Assembly (NCBI GenBank): GCA_003611875.1
Contig: RAYY01000009.1
Coordinates: 81,085 to 145,084, forward strand
Length of the DNA stretch: 64,000 nucleotides
Source: a bacterium D16-56
GTDB taxonomy: Bacteria; Bacillota; Clostridia; Lachnospirales; Lachnospiraceae
Direction: 5' to 3'
The notes beneath the pieces were generated by a model. That model was not told where the DNA came from, ran no database searches, and saw nothing but the letters and a program-made list of their open reading frames with translations. Shown piece after piece: positions 1-8,700 of this stretch; positions within the stretch are counted from its first letter, which is position 1, and every line of letters begins with the position of its first letter. A program made the position numbers and the translations under genes.

Positions 1-3000
1 GATTTTTTTAATCTCAACAACCTTCCCCGTCACCCTCGCATCCGTAATATGCTCTGCGCTCTTCTCATACAGCTGCAGCGCCCGCAATCCGTTATTATTG
101 AAAATATTTTGCTGTGTTTCGCTGTCATAAAACGTTTTTACCGGTGCCAAATCGTCAGCCAACTCCAAAAGTTCATTTTTTTCTTGAAAAACCCAGTCAA
201 AAAATGCTGATTGTTCCTCCCGTTCCTTAGCACTTGTCAAGGTAAAAACAGCCTTTGTTATAATATCCTTGCCTGGAAATCTGGAATTATATTTTTGTAC
301 ATTTAACATATCCCTTAAATCGTCCAACAAATCCGCCAACCCATTCTGGAAAGAAGCCATAAGCTTATCTGAATCTGATGTAACCTCCGTTTGATTAAAC
401 AGCGCCTTCATCACATCTTTGCATGCCTTGAGTTTCTTCTGGTCAATCGTTATTTTGGAACGGAATAAAAGTTTCTCATCATATTTTCTGGATGTAAAGT
501 AAGTCCCAAGCTCATCCGGCTCCCGATTAAATGGGGTAATGGGTTCCTTTTCCACCGTTCCGCTGATTTTTCCATCTTTGAAAAGCTGTGCTGTTAACCA
601 CTTCGTATCATTATCAGTATACCCAAATGGAGCCTGCGCAAAGTGATCCAAGAGACTCTTCATAGAGATCATTGTATGAGCAGACGTTGTCAACATTATA
701 TAATCCAGCATCTCCCGCAATGCGTTGCTGTTTGGCTCAGTTCTTTCTTCCAACGTCATAGTATACTGAGATTCCTTTTTGAACAATCTCTTAATATCAA
801 TATCATCTTTTGGCTCATCAATATAAGAGAGCTTATAATAAATATTGTCAACCAGGCGGCCAAGAGCCGCGCCGATTCTGCTGGCTGCGTCACGATTCGT
901 AATATCTGTTACCGACTGTCCATTGATAAAAATCCGCGAATTACCAATCGCCTCTTTCAGCGATACCAATACCGCTTCTTTTCCTCTTTCCGCCTTCTGC
1001 ATTTTTGTCGCACGGATGATCGTAGACCGTCCCTTTTCCGGATCGCTGACATTATGCATATAATCATAGATGCGAAGATAATTCAGAGTTTCATTATAAT
1101 AACTGGTATTATCTATAGGCAGCTTCATGATCACTTCATGATTTCTGGCTGACATCATCGTGAGAGTTGTGTCATCCATACTGCCATCTCCATTTGCGCC
1201 GCTGTACCTTGGTGTAATGATACGAAGTCCGATTGAGTTATTCTGGTTCGCCCTGTATGGAGTATTATCTATCGTTTGATTATAGGCAAACGTATATCGC
1301 CCATTAAACTTCGGAACCCGGTATCGACTATTGCTGTAAATCTCATCAAATGTCCGTTTCGTAAGCTCTAATATAACATCCGCCTGCGGTATATTCTTTT
1401 CGCGGATTTTCCGCTCAATATCCTGTTCTTCATCTGTCAAAAACTCATAGGTATCCTGTATCTCTGTGACAAACATACTTCTCGTAAGCAAATTTACTGC
1501 TTCCTCTACTTTTTTACGGAGCAGCGCCTTGTCCTCATGGATATCCGTTACCATGAGGTTCAGGATGTTGTCTACTGTAAGCGGAATCCCATCTATGTAC
1601 TTTAACAAAAACAACGTTTTCAGGACGTTCACATTAAAACAGTCAGGTTCATGCATCGGATTAATCCGTTCGCTGTCCTCAGCCCGCTGAATTACAGACG
1701 CATGCGTGTGATCTAAAAATTTCAAAAGGTCATCATAGAACCGGTAAAACGGAATCAGCGTTCCTTCTTCCTGTTTCATTATACTGATGGCTGCCTTCTG
1801 ATATGCGCCGATCATAGAGCGTTCACCTTCTGACAGATGTCTTCCGGTGGAACTGTTTAAACGGATGGCATTCAGTACATCCGCCAGCAGATTAAACTGG
1901 TATGGCAGAAACGGATACACATCCGCAAATTCATCTGCGTTCCTGATTTTCTTCAGCTCATAACCATTCCCCTTAAAACTAACTGCATTCTGAATCCTGG
2001 TTTCTTCACTGTCATAGAGCGCCTTTAAAGTCGCCTTTCCCACCTCATCTTTTTTCAGAATTCTTTCGCGTATTACCTCATCTGCATTTACGGAGGACAA
2101 AGATAATCTGGTTTTGAAGCGTCCCTGAATTTTTGAAAAATCATTCTTACTCTCTACGCTGAAATCCATCTTTTCCATCATGGAATCCATATCTTCCTGA
2201 GCTGTGACAATGACCCAGGCTTTACCATGACACCGCAATCCCAGTTCCTCTGTCATTGTCTGAAGGTTCAGCATCAAGCGAGAGTCGTTACTGATAAACT
2301 GCCCAATCTCATCCACCAGGAACACAACACGTTTCCCGGATTTTTTAATGTACTGATGAACGCGCTCCGCAAAATCTTCAATAGCAATTTCATAATTAGA
2401 TGTGGTAGCCTCCTTTGTAAAATCCATAGCCTCCTGTTCAGACATACGCCCCATCGCCGTAAGTGCCTTAGCCACTTTGCCTCGGATAACACGAAATTTA
2501 TTTCGCTCTTTCAGCCACTCTTTCCCTGTTTCTTCACGGAAAACATCCTGAAATTTCTGATAATTGCCTTCTTCATCTAAAATCCGTTCCAAATCGGCAA
2601 GGGCAGGATTCGCGCCGTCATACCCCAGTTTCTCATTAAATACCCGGTTAAATACCATCACAATGGCATTGCTGTCTGACTTGGCTGAGGCCGTACTTTT
2701 GGAATCCACGTTAAAAAGGATTGCCTGTGTCGGCGCCTGAGCTACGCGTTTCATATTGGCTATAATCGTCGGATCTGCTGTAAGATTGTCCTTATCCGCA
2801 AAATACACAACCGCCGTTTTACCGCAGACATTCGTATTATCGAGAAGATAAGACAAAATTTTCAAAAAGTGCGATTTACCGCTTCCAAAAAATCCGGAAA
2901 TCCATACTCCCATCTCATCTGTTGAATAATCTATACTTCCCACATAGTTATCAAAAAATTCCCGGAAATGCCGTGTCAATTCCCGTGTCACTACATACTC

Positions 3001-3102
3001 TTCTAATTCCTGTTTCTTATCATTTTCTGCATTCTGGCCAACCTTAATGACACCAGTAATTGGACGATCGATCTGCTTCGCAAACATCTTTTGAATTTTC
3101 AT
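1..3102 (-). CDS. brxC: BREX system P-loop ATPase BrxC (5' part, runs off the window edge)
   Basis: I translated this minus-strand frame directly; it is open from an ATG at 3102 to the left edge, 1034 codons, so the C-terminus is missing (BrxC is usually about 1200 residues). A Walker A motif GFFGSGKSH lies at residues 70-78, the hallmark of this family, and a Walker B-like hydrophobic stretch ending in DEIGQF lies near residue 260. BrxC is the large ATPase of bacteriophage exclusion (BREX) systems and works with PglX methylation and PglZ to block phage DNA replication. The gene follows brxB after a 23-bp gap, in the canonical brxA-brxB-brxC order. pglX, pglZ and brxL would be expected beyond the left edge. 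Identification rests on motif and synteny and is firm. Confidence 0.95.
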   Translation of the reverse strand, partial: MKIQKMFAKQIDRPITGVIKVGQNAENDKKQELEEYVVTRELTRHFREFFDNYVGSIDYSTDEMGVWISGFFGSGKSHFLKILSYLLDNTNVCGKTAVVYFADKDNLTADPTIIANMKRVAQAPTQAILFNVDSKSTASAKSDSNAIVMVFNRVFNEKLGYDGANPALADLERILDEEGNYQKFQDVFREETGKEWLKERNKFRVIRGKVAKALTAMGRMSEQEAMDFTKEATTSNYEIAIEDFAERVHQYIKKSGKRVVFLVDEIGQFISNDSRLMLNLQTMTEELGLRCHGKAWVIVTAQEDMDSMMEKMDFSVESKNDFSKIQGRFKTRLSLSSVNADEVIRERILKKDEVGKATLKALYDSEETRIQNAVSFKGNGYELKKIRNADEFADVYPFLPYQFNLLADVLNAIRLNSSTGRHLSEGERSMIGAYQKAAISIMKQEEGTLIPFYRFYDDLLKFLDHTHASVIQRAEDSERINPMHEPDCFNVNVLKTLFLLKYIDGIPLTVDNILNLMVTDIHEDKALLRKKVEEAVNLLTRSMFVTEIQDTYEFLTDEEQDIERKIREKNIPQADVILELTKRTFDEIYSNSRYRVPKFNGRYTFAYNQTIDNTPYRANQNNSIGLRIITPRYSGANGDGSMDDTTLTMMSARNHEVIMKLPIDNTSYYNETLNYLRIYDYMHNVSDPEKGRSTIIRATKMQKAERGKEAVLVSLKEAIGNSRIFINGQSVTDITNRDAASRIGAALGRLVDNIYYKLSYIDEPKDDIDIKRLFKKESQYTMTLEERTEPNSNALREMLDYIMLTTSAHTMISMKSLLDHFAQAPFGYTDNDTKWLTAQLFKDGKISGTVEKEPITPFNREPDELGTYFTSRKYDEKLLFRSKITIDQKKLKACKDVMKALFNQTEVTSDSDKLMASFQNGLADLLDDLRDMLNVQKYNSRFPGKDIITKAVFTLTSAKEREEQSAFFDWVFQEKNELLELADDLAPVKTFYDSETQQNIFNNNGLRALQLYEKSAEHITDARVTGKVVEIKKI

Positions 3103-3125
3103 TGTCAATCCTCTTAATTCTATTC

Positions 3126-3707
3126 TCAACGTTCCACAAGTGGAAACGCACGATAATAGTTATCTTCCTTCATCTCATTAAATATGTTTAATGAATTACC
3201 ATTATATTTTCCAGGATAAAACAGTACCACAGGGCAGTGATCCATTACCTGGTGCAGATTATTCAGCACCTTATGTGCCCTCAAAATTGGAAAGCATTTG
3301 CCTATACCAGTCAAAAATACCACCGATTCCTCCGGCGTATGTTCTAAAATGTAATGAACAATTAAACTTCCCTGTTCATCAAACTGGAGCGTATCAGATA
3401 TGGCAGAAAATACATATTCTGTGCTTTCTTCCTCTTCCAAACTCATTAAATCTTCCAGAACGTCTTCTTCCTTTAATAATTTCAAGATCAGCTCATACAA
3501 ATCATAAACAATCAGCTGATAGCCATACTTTAAACTGGTATTGGTCTGATATAGACTTAAAATCCGTTTTCTGACTACAAGCTCCTGCTGAGGCTCATAA
3601 TCAAATACATAATACCCTACCTCATTACCTAGTCCGGTATTCCTCCGAAAGGACTCTTCCCTCATTTTCCCCTCAAGAATATCAAGGCGTTCTTCTATTG
3701 TTTTCAT
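3126..3707 (-). CDS. brxB: BREX protein BrxB (DUF1788)
   Basis: A 193-residue protein, the usual length for BrxB. It begins with a short coiled N-terminus (MKTIEERLDILEGKM) and contains the BrxB-like stretch VVFLTGIGKCFPILRAH, near residues 128-144, followed by PVVLFYPGKYNG near the C-terminus. BrxB is required for BREX defence in characterised type 1 systems, but its biochemical role is not established. The start overlaps the brxA stop by four bases (ATGA), so the two are translationally coupled, and brxC follows after 23 bp. The assignment depends on both sequence and the brxA-brxB-brxC order. Confidence 0.93.
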   Translation of the reverse strand: MKTIEERLDILEGKMREESFRRNTGLGNEVGYYVFDYEPQQELVVRKRILSLYQTNTSLKYGYQLIVYDLYELILKLLKEEDVLEDLMSLEEEESTEYVFSAISDTLQFDEQGSLIVHYILEHTPEESVVFLTGIGKCFPILRAHKVLNNLHQVMDHCPVVLFYPGKYNGNSLNIFNEMKEDNYYRAFPLVER

Positions 3708-4324
3708 CCGCGTACACCTGCCAATATGCGATAGATTTGTATCAAGCCTTCCTTCTGCAGAAAATCTTTCAGTTCCGCAGAAATGATTGGCTTTAAAATC
3801 TTTCTGACAACGCCCATATGGGAGGTCATTCCCGAATCTTTCAAAATCAGCTTATAGTTATCCCGCACCTTTTTCATGCCCTCATCCGTCCATTTCTCTG
3901 CCTGTACATCTTTTTCCTGAAGCGCATGAAAGTATCCCAAAATATCACTGTCATGAAGTTCTGTCCCCCCAGCAATAAGCTTTTCCTTATATACATCATT
4001 CATAAACTCAAAAAAAGTGCGATCTGTCAGCATAATCATTATCACAGTCAGAATCTTTTGTACATCCATTGTCTGGTTGTGATAAAACTCTAAAAAATTG
4101 TCATTTACTGCGTTGATTCTGCGTGCAATCACCACACGAATTTCATTTGCCCTAGAACTGCTGGCAGCATTATACAAATTCGTCTGTTCGCTCAGCCATC
4201 TGATATCCGCCAAAGTTTTTTTCTCTTTCACAATTAATTCCACCGCAAGGCGCATTTCCTTATACCAGAACAAATCTTTTGTTCTGCACGAATATCGTTC
4301 CTGTAATATTTTTATTTGAATCAT
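3704..4324 (-). CDS. brxA: BREX protein BrxA (DUF1819)
   Basis: A 206-residue protein matching the normal size of BrxA, a small helical protein that opens type 1 BREX operons and has been reported to bind DNA. Recognisable features are the N-terminal WYKEMRLAVELI helix and the region around the FFEFMNDVYKEKL helix. The ATG at 4324 is preceded by AAAAGGAG at about 12 bp. It is the first gene of the operon; a promoter candidate lies about 275 bp upstream, with a tiny ORF and a palindromic repeat copy in the leader. The 3' end overlaps brxB by four bases. Confidence 0.92.
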   Translation of the reverse strand: MIQIKILQERYSCRTKDLFWYKEMRLAVELIVKEKKTLADIRWLSEQTNLYNAASSSRANEIRVVIARRINAVNDNFLEFYHNQTMDVQKILTVIMIMLTDRTFFEFMNDVYKEKLIAGGTELHDSDILGYFHALQEKDVQAEKWTDEGMKKVRDNYKLILKDSGMTSHMGVVRKILKPIISAELKDFLQKEGLIQIYRILAGVRG

Positions 4325-4343
4325 GATGCAGGCCTCTCCTTTT

Positions 4344-4456
4344 ACTGTAAAAATTCCATCGCCAGAGGCGATTTAAAATCAGGGATGCCAAATGCGCCCA
4401 CCGGACTTTCATAATTGGTGGTGCGTCCGCAGCCGGGCGCATGGAATTTTACTGTT
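4344..4456 (-). repeat. Palindromic interspersed repeat, copy A
   Basis: A 113-bp GC-rich element reading in the minus direction. Its ends form a near-perfect inverted repeat (ACTGTAAAAATTCCAT at the left; the right end reversed reads ACAGTAAAATTCCAT). The interior holds the family core, including a GCGCCC...GGGCGC arm pair and an AAATCGCC...GGCGAT hairpin. Related copies lie at 18021, 27650 and 37436. It sits in the untranslated leader of the BREX operon, between the promoter and brxA. The MRPAADAPP-type ORF across it is an artefact of the repeat. Confidence 0.8.
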
Positions 4457-4475
4457 AAATAATATTATTATCTGA

Positions 4476-4547
4476 TTATAGCGCGTTTAAAAATTCATTC
4501 CTGCCATCCAAACGCCACAATTTAGCATAATTCACTGCCTTTTCCAT
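4476..4547 (-). CDS. Possible 23-residue leader ORF of the BREX operon
   Basis: A short frame, MEKAVNYAKLWRLDGRN followed by EFLNAL, starts at an ATG with an excellent Shine-Dalgarno (AAGGAG, 8 bp spacing) about 50 bp downstream of the BREX promoter candidate. It could be a leader peptide, or the surviving N-terminus of a gene cut off when the palindromic repeat inserted just downstream. No family is recognised. The strong ribosome-binding site is the only positive evidence. Confidence 0.35.
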   Translation of the reverse strand: MEKAVNYAKLWRLDGRNEFLNAL

Positions 4548-4596
4548 GTAGAAAACTCCTTATGTATAGATAAATTATCTCTTTTAACTATATTCC

Positions 4597-4625
4597 AGCA
4601 TACCATATATTTATCCGTTACTCAA
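4597..4625 (-). promoter_or_regulatory. Candidate sigma-A promoter for the BREX operon
   Basis: Reading the minus strand, TTGAGT (4620-4625) is followed after exactly 17 bp by TATGCT (4597-4602), with an extended -10 TG one base upstream. Four of six bases match in each hexamer. It lies upstream of the leader ORF and brxA and downstream of the spoIVB terminator, so BREX is likely transcribed on its own. Confidence 0.5.
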
Positions 4626-4785
4626 TTAAAAAATCTATGAATCGTATGTTTTATACAGAATATTGAAACTTATATTCTGGTTCTTCCACTCCAGGCGGCA
4701 ACCTTTGTTCCCCCTGCGTTATACCAAAGGTTCCTGGCTTTCGTTTTATGGTCAAACCACCTTATCGCCGCATAGGCCGCTCACA

Positions 4786-4826
4786 AAAAGGAGGCTCACA
4801 CAAGCAAGCCTGCATCACCTCCTTTT
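4786..4826 (-). terminator. Rho-independent terminator after spoIVB
   Basis: A 9-bp perfect stem (AAAAGGAGG, 4786-4794, with CCTCCTTTT, 4818-4826). On the minus strand the descending arm runs into a T tract. It lies 20 bp beyond the spoIVB stop and separates the housekeeping block from BREX. Confidence 0.75.
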
Positions 4827-4845
4827 CACTATGTCCTGCCCAGAC

Positions 4846-6135
4846 TCAATGCCGCATCATATCTTCCACAAATATCCCATACCCTCTGGTGGAATCCTGT
4901 ACAAACACATGAGTCACCGCCCCCACCAGCTTTCCATCCTGCAGGATAGGGCTGCCGCTCATTCCCTGGACAATTCCTCCTGTCAGGCGCAGCAGCTCCT
5001 CATCCACAACCCGGATTACTAAGCTTTTATTTTCCTGAATCGGGTTATAGTCCACCCGCTGAATTTCAATCTCATAATCCCGCACCTCTCCGGACACATC
5101 ACTTCTAACCCACGCCTGTCCTTTTTTCACATTCTGACGATAGCCGATCTCCACAGCCTCCCCCTGCAAGGATCTCCGCAGCCGGTCATTTACCTTTCCG
5201 AATATTCCCACCTTGGTATTAGCCTCAATGGTTCCCAGCTTTGATCCAGGGCCATAGTAAATCACCCCTGCCATCACCCCTGGATTTCCGGCGCTTCCTT
5301 TTTCAATGCCCATGATCTCCGTCTCATATAAATCCCCCTCTTTGATTTCCACTACCTCCCCTGTATCACTGTCACTGATTCCGTGTCCCAAAGCTCCAAA
5401 ATTTCCATTGGTGTCCACATAAGTCAGGGTTCCGATCCCCTGGGTATCATCCCGCACCCAGGCTCCCAGCTTATAATTCCCGTCTGCGGCCTGAACCGGG
5501 TTCATGCGGATTTCCATCTCCTCCCCGTCCCTGCGCACCCGAAGAAATACCTCCTGGCTCCCATTGCGGTTTAAATTGTTGATCAACGCTTCCTTGTCGC
5601 GCAAAGGTTCTCCGTTAATGGCTTCTATATAATCCCCGGATTGTAAAATCCCGTAAGCAGGTTCCGCCTCCTCCCCGTTTTCGCAGCGGATCCGACCGGT
5701 TCCGATCACCAGCACCCCGTTGGATCTCAGATAGATCCCTACGGGCACTCCACAGGGAATGGCATAATGGGTATCCACCACATCCAACTGTATATCCTTG
5801 AAATGAAATTTTCCAAATAATTTCAGCCCGAGCCGGTAGCTTCCCAGGTTCTTTGCATAAAGAGAAAAAGGCTCATCCATCTTCAGCCTGATTTCGTCAG
5901 AAGGAATCTCCGAACGGTTTCCCAGCACTACCTCCTCGCTTTCGCTTAGCAGCGTCACATCAAAAGGCAATGCAAAGTCAAATTCTTCCTCCTCATCCAC
6001 CACTACGCTCAGACGATCCGGAATCCTCCGCTCCAGATAATACCATGAAAAGCCAATGGTAAACAATAAACTGAGCCAGAAAGTCCAGATCAAACATGTC
6101 CGAAACGGATGCCTCTTTCTTTTCTTTCCTGCCAT
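4846..6135 (-). CDS. spoIVB: SpoIVB sporulation serine peptidase (S55)
   Basis: A 429-residue protein with a basic N-terminus and one membrane segment (about residues 12-30), then a PDZ domain (around residues 125-205, containing GILQSGDYIEAINGEPL) and a C-terminal S55 trypsin-like domain. The catalytic serine lies in GMSGSPILQDGKLVGAV, and a DxxGxxxxxGHG-type histidine motif is in NFGALGHGISD. SpoIVB is secreted from the forespore across the inner membrane and triggers pro-sigma-K processing by cutting SpoIVFA. The start has AGAGGAGG 9 bp upstream. It is the last gene of the block; in most Firmicutes spo0A follows directly, but here a terminator and BREX follow. Confidence 0.95.
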   Translation of the reverse strand: MAGKKRKRHPFRTCLIWTFWLSLLFTIGFSWYYLERRIPDRLSVVVDEEEEFDFALPFDVTLLSESEEVVLGNRSEIPSDEIRLKMDEPFSLYAKNLGSYRLGLKLFGKFHFKDIQLDVVDTHYAIPCGVPVGIYLRSNGVLVIGTGRIRCENGEEAEPAYGILQSGDYIEAINGEPLRDKEALINNLNRNGSQEVFLRVRRDGEEMEIRMNPVQAADGNYKLGAWVRDDTQGIGTLTYVDTNGNFGALGHGISDSDTGEVVEIKEGDLYETEIMGIEKGSAGNPGVMAGVIYYGPGSKLGTIEANTKVGIFGKVNDRLRRSLQGEAVEIGYRQNVKKGQAWVRSDVSGEVRDYEIEIQRVDYNPIQENKSLVIRVVDEELLRLTGGIVQGMSGSPILQDGKLVGAVTHVFVQDSTRGYGIFVEDMMRH

Positions 6136-6237
6136 CTCACATACCTCCTCTGTCTTGGGCTGTTTTCCAGAAAATCCACAAGGGTTCTATTCCAGTATTC
6201 CCCGTTACAACCCATTCGATAATCTGAACTGTCACAA

Positions 6238-6259
6238 AAAGGAGCCTTTCAGCTCCTTT
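6238..6259 (-). terminator. Terminator between recN and spoIVB
   Basis: An 8-bp stem (AAAGGAGC, 6238-6245, with GCTCCTTT, 6252-6259) and a 6-base loop, followed on the minus strand by TTTTT. It lies about 33 bp after the recN stop, so spoIVB is probably transcribed mostly from its own forespore promoter. Confidence 0.75.
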
Positions 6260-6291
6260 CTAGTATGTGAGAAAATTTAAAATTAACACTG

Positions 6292-7956
6292 TCATTTTTT
6301 TGTTTTTATTCCATGAACCAATTCCTTCATTTCTCTGGCATTCTGCCGCACTGCATCCGTAATCTGAGCGCCTCCCAAAAGCCTTGCCAATTCTTCAATC
6401 ATCTCCTCCTCCAAAAGCTTTCGAATCCTGGTGGTAGTCTTTTTGCCTTCTGCTGATTTGGCAATCTCATAATGGCAATCTGCCATTGCTGCAATCTGAG
6501 GAAGATGGGTAATACAGATAACCTGATGGCTTTTGGAAATCACCGCCAACTGCTCGGAAACCTTCTGTGCCGTTCTTCCACTGATTCCCGTATCAATCTC
6601 GTCAAAAATCAATGTGGGAATGGCATCGCTGTCTGCCAGTACTGTCTTGATCGCCAGCATAACACGGGACAGCTCGCCTCCTGACGCCACCATTCCCAAA
6701 GATCGTTTGGGTTCTCCCGGATTGGTGGAAATCATAAACTCTGCCTCATCATACCCCAGGGCAGTAAAATTCTTCAGCCGCTTAAACTCCATGGAAAAAT
6801 CCACATCCAGAAAGTTTAAATCCACAAGTCCCTTTTTGATCTGATCCGCTAAAGTCTTTGCCGCAGATTTCCGCTCCTTTGACAGCTTGCCGCACAGCTT
6901 CTCCAGCTTTTCCTTTACCTGTTCATATTCTTTCTCCGTTTTCTTGCGGTATTCGTCATAATTCTCCAGCTTCTCCAGCCTGGCTTTCTTTTCCTCCAGC
7001 GCTTTCTCAATCTGCCTGATTGTGCCGCCATATTTTGCCTGCAATCCATGAATCAGATCCAGCCGTTCTTCGATCTGAGCCATTTCCTTCTCATCAAAGG
7101 TCTGATCGTCTAAGTAGACGCTGATTGCATGACGCACATCATTTAAAATCGATTCCACATCATAAAGCTGATCCTGGATTCCTTTTAGCTCCTCATCATA
7201 GGATACCACCTCGTTGACCTGGCGGATTGCCTGACCAACGCCTTCTGTCTCCACTGCCTCATAAGCCCTTGACAAGCTTTCCAAAATCCGCCTTCCGTGG
7301 GAATATCTCCGATATTGCTCTGTCAGGCTCTCCTCCTCGCCTTCCCTCAGCTCTGCGGCCTCAATCTCGCTGATCTCAAACTGCAGAAAATCCATCTCTC
7401 GGTTCCGGCTTTCCTGATCTCCCCCAGACTCCTCCAAAGCAGCCTCAAGTGTCTTATATTGCCGGTACGCCTCTGCCACCTGATCTTTCAGCAAACTGGT
7501 ACGGGATTTTGCAAAAGTATCAAGAATTTCCAGATGCTTGGAAACATGCAGCAGCGATTGATGCTCGTGCTGACCATGAATATCAATAAGAAGTCCTGTC
7601 ACCTGACGCAGCCGTGCCGCAGTCACGGTCTCATCGTTGATTTTGCTGACACTGCGGGTCGGCAGAAGCTTCCGGGTAACGATCACAAGCCCATCCTCAT
7701 CCGGATAGATCTCATACTTCTCCAGCTCCTTTTTCCGTTCTTCATTGACAGAAAACACCAGCTCTACATATCCCTGCTCCGCACCGCTGCGGATAATATC
7801 CTTGGGCGCTTTCTGTCCCAAAGCCAGATTCACGGATCCGATGATAATAGACTTTCCTGCACCGGTTTCTCCCGTCAGGATATTCAGTCCCGAGCCAAAT
7901 TCCACATCCGCCCGCTCAATCAACGCCAGGTTTTTCACATGCAACTCTAAAAGCAT
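6292..7956 (-). CDS. recN: DNA repair protein RecN
   Basis: An SMC-like ATPase acting early in double-strand break repair. I place the start at the ATG at 7956, giving 554 residues, because AAAGGAGG lies just upstream and the protein then begins MLLELHVKNLALIERADV as in the family; the frame extends further upstream but overlaps argR. The Walker A motif GETGAGKSIIIG is at about residues 28-39. A long central coiled coil spans about residues 160-380. The ABC signature (ASGGELSRVMLAIK) and Walker B (LIFDEIDTGISG) are near the C-terminus. argR-recN is the usual gene pair in Firmicutes. Confidence 0.96.
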   Translation of the reverse strand: MLLELHVKNLALIERADVEFGSGLNILTGETGAGKSIIIGSVNLALGQKAPKDIIRSGAEQGYVELVFSVNEERKKELEKYEIYPDEDGLVIVTRKLLPTRSVSKINDETVTAARLRQVTGLLIDIHGQHEHQSLLHVSKHLEILDTFAKSRTSLLKDQVAEAYRQYKTLEAALEESGGDQESRNREMDFLQFEISEIEAAELREGEEESLTEQYRRYSHGRRILESLSRAYEAVETEGVGQAIRQVNEVVSYDEELKGIQDQLYDVESILNDVRHAISVYLDDQTFDEKEMAQIEERLDLIHGLQAKYGGTIRQIEKALEEKKARLEKLENYDEYRKKTEKEYEQVKEKLEKLCGKLSKERKSAAKTLADQIKKGLVDLNFLDVDFSMEFKRLKNFTALGYDEAEFMISTNPGEPKRSLGMVASGGELSRVMLAIKTVLADSDAIPTLIFDEIDTGISGRTAQKVSEQLAVISKSHQVICITHLPQIAAMADCHYEIAKSAEGKKTTTRIRKLLEEEMIEELARLLGGAQITDAVRQNAREMKELVHGIKTKK

Positions 7957-7984
7957 TTTTCCTCCTTTTTCATCCATGAACAAT

Positions 7985-8452
7985 CTATTCACCGGAATTT
8001 CTGCTGTTCTGCACCAATTTGCGAATCCTTTCCATAACCAGAATCGTATCATCCACACTTCTCACCGCGCACATGATCGTATCATCGCCAGCAATGCAGC
8101 CTACGATTTCATAAAAATGGATGGCGTCCAAAGCTGCCGCCACCGCCATAGCCATCCCGGAAACCGTCTTGATTACCAGAATATTCTGCGCCATATCCAT
8201 AGACAAATAACCATCTCTTAATATTCGGATATATTTATCACTGAAGGATTCCTGGTTCTGCATGACCACATACCGCTGTTTGTTGTTCTCGCCAGGAACC
8301 TTTGTCAGCTTCAGCTCTCGAATATCCCTGGAAACCGTGGCCTGCGTCACCCGAAATCCAGCCTCCTTTAAGTAATCTGCCAACTCCTCCTGAGTCTCAA
8401 TTTCATACTTTCCAATCAGTTCCACAATCTTGCTGTGCCGCTCCAACTTCAT
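7985..8452 (-). CDS. argR: Arginine repressor ArgR
   Basis: A 155-residue protein from the ATG at 8452 (GAGGG Shine-Dalgarno); a longer frame from 8473 is less likely. The N-terminal winged helix (residues 1-70) contains the typical TQATVSRDIRELKL recognition region. The C-terminal oligomerisation and arginine-binding domain carries IVGCIAGDDTIM, with the paired aspartates that contact arginine. ArgR represses arginine biosynthesis and activates catabolism. The leader is unusual: a 65-bp sequence containing the ribosome-binding site is duplicated, creating an upstream ORF whose TGA overlaps this ATG. Confidence 0.95.
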   Translation of the reverse strand: MKLERHSKIVELIGKYEIETQEELADYLKEAGFRVTQATVSRDIRELKLTKVPGENNKQRYVVMQNQESFSDKYIRILRDGYLSMDMAQNILVIKTVSGMAMAVAAALDAIHFYEIVGCIAGDDTIMCAVRSVDDTILVMERIRKLVQNSRNSGE

Positions 8453-8517
8453 TTTTCCCTCTTTCCTGTGCATGTTTTACAGCACAAACAGGTATGTGTG
8501 AAATGCTTTTCTTTCAT
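8449..8517 (-). CDS. Candidate 22-residue upstream ORF translationally coupled to argR
   Basis: A frame encoding MKEKHFTHTCLCC plus KTCTGKREK starts at an ATG at 8517 with GGAAAGAGG just upstream. It ends in a TGA that overlaps the argR ATG (ATGA). Its ribosome-binding site and start are the upstream copy of the argR 65-bp duplication. It has three cysteines and no arginine-rich run, so attenuation by arginine is not indicated. It may be a fortuitous product of the duplication that nevertheless feeds ribosomes into argR. Confidence 0.35.
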   Translation of the reverse strand: MKEKHFTHTCLCCKTCTGKREK

Positions 8518-8588
8518 CGTTTCCTCTTTCCTGTGCACGTTTCACAGCACAAACAGGTATAGGTGAAGTATTTTTCTTTCGCCCTTTT
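8459..8588. repeat. Two tandem copies of a 65-bp sequence upstream of argR
   Basis: CTTTCCTGTGCA begins at 8461 and again at 8526, and the following sequences align throughout with about ten differences, giving a 65-bp period. Each copy contains a CTGTG...CACAG dyad and, on the minus strand, a GGAAAGAGG ribosome-binding site. The divergence shows that the duplication is not recent. Confidence 0.8.
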
Positions 8589-8700
8589 CTTTTTCCTGAC
8601 ATGCCTACTGCATCATACAGACAGATTTGGGAAGCGTAATTTCCAAACCCTATCTGCCTGTTTTCCTTTCGTCCCATACAGCGTATTATGATTCTTTCTC

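Noticed and set aside
7957..8058. Longer RecN start at 8058
   Set aside because: The extension overlaps argR, has no family similarity, and the ATG at 7956 has an ideal AAAGGAGG site.
8477..8677. 66-residue minus-strand frame between nadK and argR
   Set aside because: It passes through both copies of the 65-bp duplication in a frame without a good ribosome-binding site; the shorter 22-codon frame with a duplicated site is the better candidate.
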